A DNA stretch of 64,000 bases from Lachnospiraceae bacterium (GTDB lineage Bacteria; Bacillota; Clostridia; Lachnospirales; Lachnospiraceae), in NCBI GenBank assembly GCA_017535945.1, contig JAFXTJ010000032.1, positions 27,404 to 91,403 of the forward strand, in the 5' to 3' direction. Below the pieces are notes generated by a model. That model saw only the letters and a list, made by a program, of their open reading frames with translations, searched no databases and was not told where the DNA came from. Both the position numbers and the translations under genes were made by a program. The first letter of the stretch is position 1; each line of letters opens with the position of its first letter. Below are positions 45,448 to 54,409 of the stretch, one piece after another.

Positions 45448-46377
45448 TCAATTATCCTTTTCCCTGAAGACCGCGGTGATCAGCAACGAGAATGCGAAGC
45501 ACAGGACGATCAGCATCACGGAGATCGCGCTGCCCATGCCGTACTTGTTCGCCAGGAAGAGCTGTTCCTGCAGCAGGGTACTGGGCACTTCGGTCAGCTT
45601 CTGCGGACCGCCGCCTGTCAGGATATAGACCAGGTCATAAGCTTTGAGTGAACCGGTCACGGCAAAGATGACGGAGACCCGGATGATCGGCTTGATGATC
45701 GGGATCACAACATACCAGTCGACCTGGCCGGGAGTCGCTCCGTCAAGCATGGCCGCCTCTCTGAGATCCGGAGAGACACCTTTGACTCCGGCATACATGA
45801 GCAGCATATGATAGCCGACATACTGCCAGATCGTCGGCACGATGATACTGCCGAGAGCCGTCTTGGGATCCGAGACCCAGATATGCGTCCAGGTCTCCAG
45901 ATTGATCATCCTCAGAAACGAATTGAGCAGACCGTAATCCGGATTATAGATCTTGAGCCACAACTGACCGATGACCACGGTCGAGATCAGAACGGGCATA
46001 AAGAACACGGTCAGGTAGAACCGCTCCCCCTTCGGCTTTCTCCCGAGGATCAGTGCCAGTCCCAGAGACATCGGGAGCTGCACGAACACGGAGAAGAAGG
46101 CCAGGATCAGGGAATTCTTGAGCGCCACCACGAAATTCAGGGTCACGCTGTTGGAAAACAGCTTCCTGTAGTTCTTCAGACCGACAAAAACGCCCTCGCT
46201 CATGCCGTTCCAGTCCTGGAAGCTCCGGTATACGGATACGATGATCGGAGCGATCAGGATACTGATAAACAGGAACAGCGCGGGGAGCAGGAAAAGAAAG
46301 ATATTGATCCCGAGAATGAGGTCTCGTTTTCTCTTTATCGCGGATGGTGCATTCTTCACTCTTACTTGTTCAGCCAT
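45448..46377 (-). CDS. Sugar ABC transporter permease (MalF/CUT1 type)
   Basis: This 309-residue protein has six transmembrane helices and the EAA motif REAAMLDGATPGQVDWYVVI. AAGGA lies 7 bases before the ATG at 46377. Together with the downstream permease and the binding protein it forms an importer for oligosaccharides or related solutes. A stem-loop separates it from the binding protein gene and may lower permease expression relative to that of the binding protein. Confidence 0.95.
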   Translation of the reverse strand: MAEQVRVKNAPSAIKRKRDLILGINIFLFLLPALFLFISILIAPIIVSVYRSFQDWNGMSEGVFVGLKNYRKLFSNSVTLNFVVALKNSLILAFFSVFVQLPMSLGLALILGRKPKGERFYLTVFFMPVLISTVVIGQLWLKIYNPDYGLLNSFLRMINLETWTHIWVSDPKTALGSIIVPTIWQYVGYHMLLMYAGVKGVSPDLREAAMLDGATPGQVDWYVVIPIIKPIIRVSVIFAVTGSLKAYDLVYILTGGGPQKLTEVPSTLLQEQLFLANKYGMGSAISVMLIVLCFAFSLLITAVFREKDN

Positions 46378-46393
46378 CGGATGATCCTTCCCG

Positions 46394-46428
46394 AAAAGCC
46401 TCCTGCCCCCGATGAAGGAGGCAGGAGG
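46394..46428 (-). terminator. Stem-loop between binding protein and permease genes
   Basis: Arms CCTCCTGCC and GGCAGGAGG form a 9-bp stem with a 12-base loop, followed on the minus strand by CTTTTC. The short U-tract suggests partial termination or 3'-end protection, a common arrangement that gives more binding protein than permease. Confidence 0.65.
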
Positions 46429-46443
46429 AAATGAATCGTGAGA

Positions 46444-47814
46444 TTAGCGGATGTCGCTCGCAAGTCCTTCGATGAACTGCGTGCCGTCTACCGCGCAGCC
46501 ATACACCTGATCCACATAGGACAGATAGGTGGTGGCATCCTCAGCAGACATCGCGGTGTCGCCGAACAGAACGTAGGAATCAGCATTCGCGCAGATCTCG
46601 GAAACAGCCTGAGTCAGCGGATTGATGTTGCTGGTGTCGCCGTAAGGCGTCCAGGCCGGCAGACCGCAGCCATCAAGATAGCCGTAGTGGCAGATGAGCT
46701 TACCAAGCTCAAAGGTGTAATCAGCAGCCTTCTCGGCATTCGGAGAAGAAGCAGCAACAGCGAGCGTATCGGAAGGTCCGCCGATGAGCTGGCCGAGCTT
46801 TGCCTTGTCCGCATTGATGACCGGGAACTCACTGACCTTGACCTTGTCCTTGAACTCGTCGTTCGCCGCGAAGTCCGCGCAGTTCCAGGTGCCGTTCATG
46901 TAGAAGGCATACTTGCCGGCCATGAAGTTGGCCTTGACTTCGTCATTGGTCAGACCAGCACCGGCGGGATCGAAGTAACCGTTGTTGACGAGTTTCTGGA
47001 ACTCATCGACAGCAGCGCCGACTTCGGCGTTGTTCCAGGTCGCTCTGCCGAGGAAGATGTCATTGAGCGCATCCGCGCCGACGCTCTTCTCGATAACGGA
47101 CTCAAGATACTCGGTAACACACCAGGTCTCCTTGCCGGCGCAGCCGAAAGGAATGATGTTCTTGGCCTTGAGGGCATCGCAGCACTTGATGAAATCCTCA
47201 TAGGTGCCGGGAACCTCGTCATAACCGACTTCCTTGAGCAGTTCCATGTTGGCGAAGAGGCCGACGATGTTCATGGTCAGCGGCACACCATAGTGCTTGC
47301 CGCCATAGGTGGTGTTGCCGAGCATAACTTCCGGAAGCTCGCTTGCATAGTTCTTGTAAGCGTCATCCAGGCAGTACACCTTGCCCGCATCGACGAAATC
47401 GCCGAGGAAAGCGCAGGACCAGGTGAAGAAGATGTCGGGCATCTCATCGGCAGCAACAGCAGCCTTGATCTTGGTCTTGTAGGACTGATTCTCGAAAGCT
47501 TCCCAGTTCAGGGTAACTTCGGGATGATTCGCAGCCATATCCGCGATGGCCGCTTCATAGGAATGACGGTTGGAATCGCTCTCGGTCGCGATGCACCACA
47601 TGTTGAGCGTGATCTCTTCGTTCGCATCAACGGTGGTCTCCTCGGCCGCAGGAGCTTCCTCCTTGGTCTCGGCGGGCGCAGGCTCCGCAGCGGGTGCGGG
47701 CTCCGCAGCAGGTGCGGGCTCTGCGGGGGCGGCAGGAGCAGCCGTCTCGCCACAAGCAGCGAGGGACAGCGCCATGACGCCTGCCAGTAACACTGAAACA
47801 AGACGTTTCTTCAT
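46444..47814 (-). CDS. Extracellular solute-binding lipoprotein of a sugar ABC transporter
   Basis: The start at 47814 (MKKRLVSVLLAGVMALSL) has GGAGG 6 bases upstream; the frame is open for 54 codons before it without support. The 456 residues start with a lipoprotein signal (lipobox LAAC near residue 20), followed by a tether of tandem EPAPAA units, and then a type 1 CUT1-type binding domain with aromatic and Trp-rich strands (NMWCIATESDSNRHSYEA, YMNGTWNCADF). Such proteins deliver oligosaccharides to the MalFG-type permeases next to them. The sugar is not known. The tether's coding repeats could vary by slippage. Confidence 0.95.
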   Translation of the reverse strand: MKKRLVSVLLAGVMALSLAACGETAAPAAPAEPAPAAEPAPAAEPAPAETKEEAPAAEETTVDANEEITLNMWCIATESDSNRHSYEAAIADMAANHPEVTLNWEAFENQSYKTKIKAAVAADEMPDIFFTWSCAFLGDFVDAGKVYCLDDAYKNYASELPEVMLGNTTYGGKHYGVPLTMNIVGLFANMELLKEVGYDEVPGTYEDFIKCCDALKAKNIIPFGCAGKETWCVTEYLESVIEKSVGADALNDIFLGRATWNNAEVGAAVDEFQKLVNNGYFDPAGAGLTNDEVKANFMAGKYAFYMNGTWNCADFAANDEFKDKVKVSEFPVINADKAKLGQLIGGPSDTLAVAASSPNAEKAADYTFELGKLICHYGYLDGCGLPAWTPYGDTSNINPLTQAVSEICANADSYVLFGDTAMSAEDATTYLSYVDQVYGCAVDGTQFIEGLASDIR

Positions 47815-48001
47815 AATGGTCCTCCATGACGAGCACTTGTTGCGGGGGACACCGGAGGTTCCGCCCCCGAATGTCTGCACGATCCGGGCTCGCCTCGGAT
47901 CGCGGTGCGGCCGTCCGTTTCTGTCCGGCGTCCGCACGCCCCATTGTGTGGTTGTCCGGCGGTTGACCCGCCGCATCGTAAACGGTTGCCCGTCTTCGAT
48001 C

Positions 48002-48541
48002 TTATTTGTTCTGCGTCCTCACCATGGTCCAGGGATAATCGATCACCATGCTGTCCCCGGATCGTTCATAGTAGAGGATCGCATCCTCGAGGGGATCATC
48101 ATACATCAGTTTGATCGTCCCCTCCGCCTCATCCACGCTGTAGTGCCCGTGGAAGATACTGTCCTCGCTGAAGGTCCCTTCCTGTGTGAACTGAAAGGAG
48201 TTCCTGCCGTTGGTGTGAACCCAGACTCCGACGATGCCGTCACCGGCCGCGTCCCGTGAATACTCACCACTCTCGTAAAAGGTCATCGTATCGCCGTCTA
48301 CCGCATAACGATGTGACTGGCTCGCCCCGGATGCATCCGTGAGGATGATGACCTTATCATCCTGCGTGTAGGTGTATTCCTGACCTGCGAAAACGGCTCT
48401 GCCGTTTCCTTTCAGCGTGAGTACTTCCTTATCGGGTTCGTGATTATATGCCCAGTGCGCGGTCTCCGTCCCGCAGCCTGCGAGGATCGCACAGGTGATC
48501 AGCGCTGCCGCCGCACATTTCAAAATTCGATCAATGTCCAT
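48002..48541 (-). CDS. Lipoprotein of unknown function with two similar beta-rich lobes
   Basis: The 179 residues start with a signal peptide and lipobox LAGC at about residue 22. The mature part has two similar lobes, one around LTLKGNGRAVFAGQEYTYTQ to about 100 and a second around FQFTQEGTFSEDSIFHGHYS to the end, similar to DUF5640-like lipocalin-like modules (from memory, not certain). The gene lies at the upstream end of the insertion in the ribosomal cluster, 188 bases before the binding protein gene, and may belong to its operon. The ATG has no ribosome-binding site, and a TATATT box ends 6 bases before it. Confidence 0.8.
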   Translation of the reverse strand: MDIDRILKCAAAALITCAILAGCGTETAHWAYNHEPDKEVLTLKGNGRAVFAGQEYTYTQDDKVIILTDASGASQSHRYAVDGDTMTFYESGEYSRDAAGDGIVGVWVHTNGRNSFQFTQEGTFSEDSIFHGHYSVDEAEGTIKLMYDDPLEDAILYYERSGDSMVIDYPWTMVRTQNK

Positions 48542-48547
48542 GTTATG

Positions 48548-48613
48548 AATATAATGGAAATGGAATATGGATAGAATGTAAATTTTTTACTTCAATAAGC
48601 ACATTTTTTACTT
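48548..48613 (-). promoter_or_regulatory. Promoter and direct repeats upstream of the lipoprotein gene
   Basis: On the minus strand TATATT (48548-48553) and a weak TTCTAT (48571-48576) are 17 bases apart. Upstream lie two copies of AAGTAAAAAAT (48582-48592 and 48603-48613), 21 bases apart. Direct repeats with a two-turn spacing next to a weak -35 are typical sites of AraC-type activators. The response regulator at 41915 is a candidate binder. The region is AT-rich, unlike its surroundings. Confidence 0.55.
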
Positions 48614-48619
48614 ATTGAA
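48591..48619. repeat. Inverted repeat between infA and the lipoprotein gene
   Basis: Arms TTCAATAAG (48591-48599) and CTTATTGAA (48611-48619) are perfectly complementary with an 11-base loop. It overlaps the two direct repeats, so part of the symmetry may belong to the same protein-binding site. No U-tract follows on the minus strand, so it is not an evident terminator for infA. Confidence 0.5.
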
Positions 48620-48704
48620 CAGAAAATGACAGATCTGACGGATTTTTTTGTGCAAGTTGCCCATCGGATCCGCAGACGGACCCGATACGGCAGAAAGAAT
48701 GCTC

Positions 48705-48923
48705 TTATTTATCTCTCCAGATGATCCGGCCCTTGGTCAGATCGTACGGAGACAGTTCCATGGTCACCTTATCCCCGGGCAGGATACGGATGAAATTCTG
48801 GCGCAGCTTGCCGCTGATATGCGCCAGCACCACATGGCCGTTCTCCAGTTCCACCCGGAACATGGTGTTGGGCAGTTTCTCGATGACCTTGCCCTCGATC
48901 TCAATGACGTCCGCTTTTGACAT
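48705..48923 (-). CDS. infA: Translation initiation factor IF-1
   Basis: IF-1 blocks the A site during initiation. The start at 48923 ([15 protein letters not shown]) is the conserved N-terminus; the upstream in-frame codons lack support. The 72 residues form a single OB fold, with [18 protein letters not shown] and [17 protein letters not shown] as expected. It follows map by 34 bases. rpmJ, its usual next gene, is 6.9 kb further on. Confidence 0.99.
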   Translation of the reverse strand: MSKADVIEIEGKVIEKLPNTMFRVELENGHVVLAHISGKLRQNFIRILPGDKVTMELSPYDLTKGRIIWRDK

Positions 48924-48957
48924 ACTACCTGTACTCCTCTCTGTACTTGTCGTGCCT

Positions 48958-49770
48958 TTACACAGCACCCGATCCGTCTGCTTCTTCCCCCGGCATCAGC
49001 GTGAGGATCTCGCATTCTCCCTCCGGACGGATCGCTATTGTATTCTCATAGTGTGCGGCCGGTGCGCCGTCGTCCGTGCGCACGGTCCAGCCGTCATCCT
49101 CCCAGTATACCCTCCATGTCCCCAGAGTCACCATCGGCTCCACCGCAAGGGTCATGCCCGGCTCCAGCAGGATCCCCCTGTTGAAGACCGGCATCCGGTA
49201 ATTGGGGATCACCGGTTCCTCATGCAGTGCGCGTCCGATCCCGTGACCGGTGAGATCCCGCACGATCCCGTAGCCGTAGGGCTGCAGGTATGCCGCGATC
49301 CCGTTGGAGATGTCATGGAGATGACCGCCCGCCACCGCGTAGCGGATCCCCGCAAAGAAACTCTCCCTCGTGTGCGCGATGAGCGCCGCCGCGTTGGGGT
49401 GGACCTCTCCCACGCCCCAGGTCCTGGCTGCATCGGAATGAAATCCGTCATAGACCAGACCGCAATCGAGCGAGACGATATCCCCTTCTTCCAGGATCCT
49501 GTCCCGCTTCGGGATCCCGTGGACCACTTCGTCATTGACTGAGACGCAGATCGCTGCGGGATATCCCTGGTAATTCTTGAAATTCGGCTCTCCGCCGGCC
49601 TCCCGGATGAACCGCTCGCCCGCTTCATCAATCTCCGCCGTGGAGATCCCGGGCCGGATCATTTCCTTTAATCTCGCATGCACCTCTCCCAGCTTCGCAC
49701 AGGAGACGCGCATCTTGGCCAGCTCCGCTTCCGTCTTCGGCCGGACGGCAGCCTTCTTTTTCCCTCTCAA
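48958..49770 (-). CDS. map: Methionine aminopeptidase, type I
   Basis: Map removes the initiator methionine from new proteins. The 270 residues contain the five metal ligands in order: two Asp in [17 protein letters not shown], His in [14 protein letters not shown], Glu in AVEPMVTLG and Glu in HYENTIAI. The N-terminal 35 residues ([17 protein letters not shown]) are longer and more basic than in E. coli. The gene overlaps adk by 4 bases, and infA follows, the common Firmicutes order. Confidence 0.97.
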   Translation of the reverse strand: MRGKKKAAVRPKTEAELAKMRVSCAKLGEVHARLKEMIRPGISTAEIDEAGERFIREAGGEPNFKNYQGYPAAICVSVNDEVVHGIPKRDRILEEGDIVSLDCGLVYDGFHSDAARTWGVGEVHPNAAALIAHTRESFFAGIRYAVAGGHLHDISNGIAAYLQPYGYGIVRDLTGHGIGRALHEEPVIPNYRMPVFNRGILLEPGMTLAVEPMVTLGTWRVYWEDDGWTVRTDDGAPAAHYENTIAIRPEGECEILTLMPGEEADGSGAV

Positions 49771-50414
49771 TGTCTGTCGATGATCGCGGTGATGGCGCCG
49801 AAAACGGCATCCATGTCCTGCGTCCCGTCCACGGTCTTTAAGATCCCCTTCTTCGTGTAATAGTCGATAAGAGGAGCCGTCTGCTCATGATAGACGGACA
49901 GGCGCTTCTGTACAGTCTCGGGCTTATCGTCGTCGCGCTGGATGAGCTCCGCGCCGCAGCGGTCGCAGATCCCCTCCTGCTTCGGCGGGATATGCTCCAC
50001 ATGATAGGTGGCGCCGCACTTCACACAGGCGCGTCTGCCGGACATCCGGCGCACGATATTCTCATCGGGCACCTCCACGTCGATCGCGAGATCCACGGCG
50101 TCGCCCAACTTCTCCAGTTCCTTATCGAGGACCTCCGCCTGGGGGATCGTCCTCGGAAAGCCGTCCAGGACATAGCCGTTTTTGCAGTCATCTTTGGACA
50201 CACGGTCCAGCAGGATCTCGACGGTCAGCTCGTCCGGCACAAGGGCGCCCTGATCCATATAGGCCTTGACTTTCATGCCCAGCTCCGTGCCTTCCTTTAA
50301 GTTGGCGCGGAAGATGTCCCCCGTGGAGACATGCGGCAGCGCATACTTGTCCGCGATCATTTTGGCCTGTGTTCCCTTGCCCGCACCGGGTGCTCCCAGC
50401 ATGATGATCTTCAT
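49767..50414 (-). CDS. adk: Adenylate kinase, zinc-binding type
   Basis: Adk balances ATP, ADP and AMP. The start at 50414 (MKIIMLGAPGAGKGTQ) has AAGGAG at 7-base spacing, better than the ATG two codons upstream. The 215 residues contain the P-loop GAPGAGKG, the AMP-binding DGFPRT, and a LID domain with four cysteines (CVKCGATYH and CDRCG) that bind zinc, the usual form in Firmicutes. A hairpin with a downstream U-run lies between secY and adk. Confidence 0.98.
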   Translation of the reverse strand: MKIIMLGAPGAGKGTQAKMIADKYALPHVSTGDIFRANLKEGTELGMKVKAYMDQGALVPDELTVEILLDRVSKDDCKNGYVLDGFPRTIPQAEVLDKELEKLGDAVDLAIDVEVPDENIVRRMSGRRACVKCGATYHVEHIPPKQEGICDRCGAELIQRDDDKPETVQKRLSVYHEQTAPLIDYYTKKGILKTVDGTQDMDAVFGAITAIIDRH

Positions 50415-50435
50415 AGCCATTCTCCTTGTCTTGAG

Positions 50436-50477
50436 AAAAAACGAAGTCCCGCCGTCACTTCAGGGGTGACGGCGAGA
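50436..50477 (-). terminator. Possible attenuator between secY and adk
   Basis: On the minus strand arms TCTCGCCGTCAC and GTGACGGCGGGA form a 12-bp stem (one G-U pair, 7-base loop, 50447-50477) followed after 5 bases by six T (50436-50441). The U-run is slightly distant, so it may terminate only partly and lower expression of adk-map-infA relative to the ribosomal genes. Confidence 0.6.
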
Positions 50478-50521
50478 CCGTATGTTACAGGGTAAAGCCC
50501 CGCAAAGCGGGCAGGGATCCA

Positions 50522-51847
50522 TCAGTCATCCAGGAAACCCTTGTAGTTGCGGACCATCATCTGGGATTCGATCTGCTTGATCGTCTCGAGGATGACGCTG
50601 ACGATGATGATCAGGCTGGTGCCGCCGAAGGAGACGCTCGCTCCGAACACGCCGTTGAAGAAGAACGGCAGCACGGAGATGATCGTCAACCCGCAGGCCC
50701 CGATGAAGATGATATGGTTCAGGATGTTCGTCAGATAATCATTGGTCGGCTTGCCGGGGCGGATGCCGGGGATGAAGCCGCCGGATTTCTTCATGTTCTC
50801 CGAGATCTGCAGCGGATTAAAGGTGATGGAGGTGTAGAAGTATGCGAAGAAAATGATCAGCAGCACATACACCAGCAGACCGATCGAATACTTCAGATTC
50901 TTCGGATCGCACCACCTGCTCTGGCTCAGATAATTCAGGAACTCACTCCACCAGCCCGCAGTCCGCCCGCGCCCGATGAACTGGGTGAGGATGATGGGGG
51001 TCTGGAACAGCGACATCGCAAAGATGATCGGCATGACGCCTGCCGTATTGACCTTTAACGGGATCTCGGAACGGCCAGCTCCGCTCATACGGCGGCCCTG
51101 CAGCTTCTGGGAATACTGCACCGGGATCCGGCGTTCCGCGCTGTTTAACAGGATGACCAGGACCACCATGCCCACGATGATCGCGAGGATGATGATCGCA
51201 CCCACCACGGCACGCGCGATCGGCCGGCCGATGACGAACTGGTTGAACAGGCTCGCGATATCGGACGGCATACGGGAGAGGATGTTGATCGTCAGCACGA
51301 CAGAGATACCGTTGCCGACGCCCTTTTCGGAGATCCGCTCACCGATCCACATCAGGAAGGCGCTGCCTGCCGTCAGGCTCGTGATGATCTGGATGAACAT
51401 CAGCCAGCGGTTGCTGCCCGTCACGATATTGGAACGGGAGAACGCGATGGCCATGGCCACGGATTCCATGATCGCCAGTCCGACCGTGAGATATCTGGTC
51501 GCGGCGACGAGCTTCTTGCGGCCCGACTCACCCTCTCTCTGCATCTCTTCCAGCTTGGGAAACGCGATGGTCAGCAGCTGGATGATGATCGAGGAAGTGA
51601 TGTACGGCGTGATGTTCAGCGCCAGGATCGACATGTTCTCAAACGAACCGCCGGTAAAGCGGTCCATGAATCCAAAGGACTCATTGTTATCCGTCAGGGC
51701 CGCGAACCAGCTCTTGAACTGCTCCACGTCCACGCCCGGCACGGGGATCGACGTCCCCAGACGGACGACGCACAGCATCAGGAAGGTAAACAGGATCCCC
51801 CTGCGGATTTCCTTAACCTTGAATGCATTCCTCAGCGATTGTAGCAT
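50522..51847 (-). CDS. secY: Protein translocase subunit SecY
   Basis: SecY is the channel of the general secretion system. The 441 residues have ten transmembrane helices; GTSIPVPGVD and SGGFIPGIRPGKPT are conserved signature segments, and the cytoplasmic loops that bind SecA and the ribosome are intact. The ATG shares one base with the rplO stop (TAATG). Its motor SecA is encoded at 30902-33487. Confidence 0.99.
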   Translation of the reverse strand: MLQSLRNAFKVKEIRRGILFTFLMLCVVRLGTSIPVPGVDVEQFKSWFAALTDNNESFGFMDRFTGGSFENMSILALNITPYITSSIIIQLLTIAFPKLEEMQREGESGRKKLVAATRYLTVGLAIMESVAMAIAFSRSNIVTGSNRWLMFIQIITSLTAGSAFLMWIGERISEKGVGNGISVVLTINILSRMPSDIASLFNQFVIGRPIARAVVGAIIILAIIVGMVVLVILLNSAERRIPVQYSQKLQGRRMSGAGRSEIPLKVNTAGVMPIIFAMSLFQTPIILTQFIGRGRTAGWWSEFLNYLSQSRWCDPKNLKYSIGLLVYVLLIIFFAYFYTSITFNPLQISENMKKSGGFIPGIRPGKPTNDYLTNILNHIIFIGACGLTIISVLPFFFNGVFGASVSFGGTSLIIIVSVILETIKQIESQMMVRNYKGFLDD

Positions 51848-52287
51848 TATACCACCTCAGCAGTGCCACCCAGTGCTTCGATCTTTTCCTTAGCGGATGC
51901 GCTGAAACCGTTCAGCTTCACCGTAAGCTTCTTGGTCAGCTCGCCGCTGCCCAGCACCTTAACGCCGTCGCACGCATCCTTGATGATCCCCGCGTCGGCG
52001 AGTGCCTCCAGATCCACCGTGGCACCGTCCTCAAAGTGCTCAAGATAGTTCAGATTGATCGCCACGATGTCCTTGTGGTTGCGGTTCTTGAAACCGCGCT
52101 TGGGCAAACGCCTGTACAGAGGCATCTGGCCGCCCTCAAAGCCGATCCTGGGCTGACCGCTGCGGGCCTTCTGACCCTTGTGGCCCTTGCCGGCCTGCTT
52201 GCCGTTGCCGGAGCCGAAGCCGCGGCCGCGACGGAAATTACCGCTCTTTACGGAACCCTCTGCGGGCCTTAAACTCGAAAGATCCAT
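51847..52287 (-). CDS. rplO: Ribosomal protein L15
   Basis: L15 is a late-binding 50S protein in domain II. The 146 residues include the Gly/Lys-rich N-terminal [20 protein letters not shown] and the C-terminal globular domain. It overlaps secY by one base and follows rpmD by 1 base. Confidence 0.99.
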   Translation of the reverse strand: MDLSSLRPAEGSVKSGNFRRGRGFGSGNGKQAGKGHKGQKARSGQPRIGFEGGQMPLYRRLPKRGFKNRNHKDIVAINLNYLEHFEDGATVDLEALADAGIIKDACDGVKVLGSGELTKKLTVKLNGFSASAKEKIEALGGTAEVV

Positions 52288-52288
52288 C

Positions 52289-52483
52289 TCAAACCTCCTC
52301 CACCTTGACCATGTGACGGATCTGCGCGATCTGTCCTCTGGTCGCCTCGTTGTCGGGCAGGACCACCGAGCTGTTCAGCTTGTGAAAGCCCATGGACTTC
52401 ACGGTCGCCTTGTGCTTGGGGATGGCGCCGATGGTGGACTTCACCAGGGTGATCTTTAAACTCTTCTCCTTCTTTGCAGCCAT
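52289..52483 (-). CDS. rpmD: Ribosomal protein L30
   Basis: L30 is a small 50S protein of the prokaryotic short form. The 64 residues contain the conserved [20 protein letters not shown] start. It lies between rpsE and rplO as usual, 13 bases after rpsE. Confidence 0.98.
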   Translation of the reverse strand: MAAKKEKSLKITLVKSTIGAIPKHKATVKSMGFHKLNSSVVLPDNEATRGQIAQIRHMVKVEEV

Positions 52484-52496
52484 TTGTAAACCTCCC

Positions 52497-53006
52497 TTAT
52501 GCCACGACTTCCGGGATGCTCTTGCCGCGCTTCGCAGCGACTTCCTCGGGAGTCTTGAGGGCCTTTAAGCCGTTGATCGTCGCGGTGACAACATTCTGCT
52601 TGTTGTTGGAACCGAGCGACTTGGTACGGATATTCTTAATGCCTGCCAGTTCGCAGACGCTGCGGGCCGGGCCGCCGGCGATGATACCGGTACCCTCGGG
52701 GCTGCGCTTTAAGAGCACCTGCGCGGAGCCGAATGTCCCGATGTAATCGTGGGTGATGGAGCTGTTCTCGTCAAGAGGCACCTCGATCATGTTCTTCATG
52801 GCATCTTCCTTGCCCTTGCGGATCGCCTCCGGGATCTCGGTCGCCTTGCCGAGACCGGCGCCCACATGGCCGTTGCCGTCGCCGACAACCACGAGTGCCG
52901 AGAATTTCATGTTGCGTCCGCCCTTAACAACCTTGGTGACGCGCTTGATCGTGACTACCTTGTCCTGCAGCTCCAACTGACTGGCATCGATAATACTGCG
53001 TTTCAT
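52497..53006 (-). CDS. rpsE: Ribosomal protein S5
   Basis: S5 lies at the mRNA entry channel and affects accuracy; spectinomycin binds nearby. The 169 residues have the dsRNA-binding-like N-terminal domain ([20 protein letters not shown]) and the C-terminal domain [19 protein letters not shown]. The length is normal. Confidence 0.99.
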   Translation of the reverse strand: MKRSIIDASQLELQDKVVTIKRVTKVVKGGRNMKFSALVVVGDGNGHVGAGLGKATEIPEAIRKGKEDAMKNMIEVPLDENSSITHDYIGTFGSAQVLLKRSPEGTGIIAGGPARSVCELAGIKNIRTKSLGSNNKQNVVTATINGLKALKTPEEVAAKRGKSIPEVVA

Positions 53007-53021
53007 AGAATTTCCTCTCCT

Positions 53022-53384
53022 TTAGAATTCCAGACCGGCTTCTCTCGCCGCATCCGCAAGCGCCGCCACTTTGCCCTGATAGATATAACCGCCTCTGTCG
53101 AAGACCACGGTCTTGATCCCCTTGTCCAGAGCCTTCTGTGCGATCGCCTTGCCTACCGCGGCAGCCGCCTCGACGTCGTCCGTATTCGTCAGTTTCATGT
53201 CCTTATCCAGCGTGGAAGCTGCAGCAAGCGTATTGCCGGCCTCATCATCGATGAGCTGCGCATAGATGTGCTTGTTGCTGCGGAAGACCGACAGGCGAGG
53301 TCTCTCCTGGGTGCCGGAGAAACGCTTCCTGATCCGCAGGTGCTTCTTGATGCGGGCTTTCTGTCTCGATTCCTTCTTAACCAT
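53022..53384 (-). CDS. rplR: Ribosomal protein L18
   Basis: L18 binds 5S rRNA with L5. The 120 residues contain the basic N-terminus and the conserved [20 protein letters not shown] and [19 protein letters not shown] segments. It follows rplF by 14 bases. Confidence 0.99.
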   Translation of the reverse strand: MVKKESRQKARIKKHLRIRKRFSGTQERPRLSVFRSNKHIYAQLIDDEAGNTLAAASTLDKDMKLTNTDDVEAAAAVGKAIAQKALDKGIKTVVFDRGGYIYQGKVAALADAAREAGLEF

Positions 53385-53398
53385 TGCGTCCTTCCTCC

Positions 53399-53938
53399 TT
53401 ACTTCTTACCAGTCTTACCGACCTTGCGGCGGATCGTCTCCTCCGCATACTTGATGCCCTTGCCCTTGTAAGGCTCCGGCGGACGCTTCTCGCGGATGAT
53501 CGCCGCGTGCTGTCCTACTGCTTCTTTGCTGATGCCGCGGACGATGATGGTCTGTCCGTCCACTGCGGTCTCCACGCCCTCGGGATCCTCGAGCTCCACC
53601 GGATGGGAGTAGCCGAGTGTGAGGGTCAGTGTCTTGCCCTGCTTTGCGGCACGGTAACCGACGCCGTTGACCTCGAGCTTGCGCTCAAATCCATCGGTCA
53701 CACCGATCACCATGTTATTGAGAAGAGCGCGGGACAGACCGTGCATGGCCTTGCTCCTCTTCTCGTCATTCGGCCTGGTCAGTTCGATCTGGCCGTCCTT
53801 CTGTTCGATCTTGATCTCCGCGGGGAATACGCGGGTGAGCGTCCCCTTGGGTCCCTTTACCGTCACCTGATTATTTTCTGCCACTTCCATCGTGACTCCC
53901 GACGGAACGGCGATCGGCATCTTACCTACTCGTGACAT
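53399..53938 (-). CDS. rplF: Ribosomal protein L6
   Basis: L6 lies near the sarcin-ricin loop. The 179 residues have two repeated domains; the C-terminal signature [16 protein letters not shown] is diagnostic. It follows rpsH by 27 bases. Confidence 0.99.
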   Translation of the reverse strand: MSRVGKMPIAVPSGVTMEVAENNQVTVKGPKGTLTRVFPAEIKIEQKDGQIELTRPNDEKRSKAMHGLSRALLNNMVIGVTDGFERKLEVNGVGYRAAKQGKTLTLTLGYSHPVELEDPEGVETAVDGQTIIVRGISKEAVGQHAAIIREKRPPEPYKGKGIKYAEETIRRKVGKTGKK

Positions 53939-53965
53939 GCCCGTACACCTCCAAATCTTCTCTGT

Positions 53966-54367
53966 TTACCAAACAAACGCCAACACTTCGCCGCCGACCT
54001 GCAACTCGCGCGCCTTCTTATCCGTGATGACGCCCTGGTTGGTGGAGACGATCGCGATCCCGAGACCGCCAAGCACCCGGGGCAGATCCTCGGTATTGGC
54101 ATATACTCTCAGGCCCGGCTTGGAAATCCTCTTCAAACCGGAGATCACGCGGTCGTTCCTGTCCGCACCGTACTTCAATGTGATATGCAGGACATCAAAA
54201 CCGCCCTCCTTGACCACATCAAGTTTCTTGATATAACCCTCTTCCAGAAGAATGTTTGCGATCGCAAGCTTCATCTTGGAAGACGGTACATCCACCGTAT
54301 CATGTTTTGCAGCATTTGCATTGCGGATTCTCGTAAGCATATCTGCAATCGGATCACTCATACCCAT
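53966..54367 (-). CDS. rpsH: Ribosomal protein S8
   Basis: S8 binds the central domain of 16S rRNA and is an operon repressor in E. coli. The 133 residues include [20 protein letters not shown] and the C-terminal [23 protein letters not shown] lies 6 bases before the ATG at 54367; a second ATG two codons in is less well placed. Confidence 0.99.
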   Translation of the reverse strand: MGMSDPIADMLTRIRNANAAKHDTVDVPSSKMKLAIANILLEEGYIKKLDVVKEGGFDVLHITLKYGADRNDRVISGLKRISKPGLRVYANTEDLPRVLGGLGIAIVSTNQGVITDKKARELQVGGEVLAFVW

Positions 54368-54409
54368 AGTTTCCCTCCTGACATCGCCCTGCCCGGGCGG
54401 ACGCTCCTC

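Noticed and set aside
47680-47735. Short tandem repeat as a CRISPR-like or mobile element
   Set aside because: It encodes the EPAPAA tether of the binding lipoprotein.
47815-47976. N-terminal extension of the sugar-binding protein
   Set aside because: The lipoprotein signal peptide and ribosome-binding site place the start at 47814.
48660-48690. Hairpin after infA (ATCGGGTCCG and CGGATCCGAT around TCTG) as terminator
   Set aside because: No U-tract follows on the minus strand. It may slow polymerase but is not a clear intrinsic terminator.
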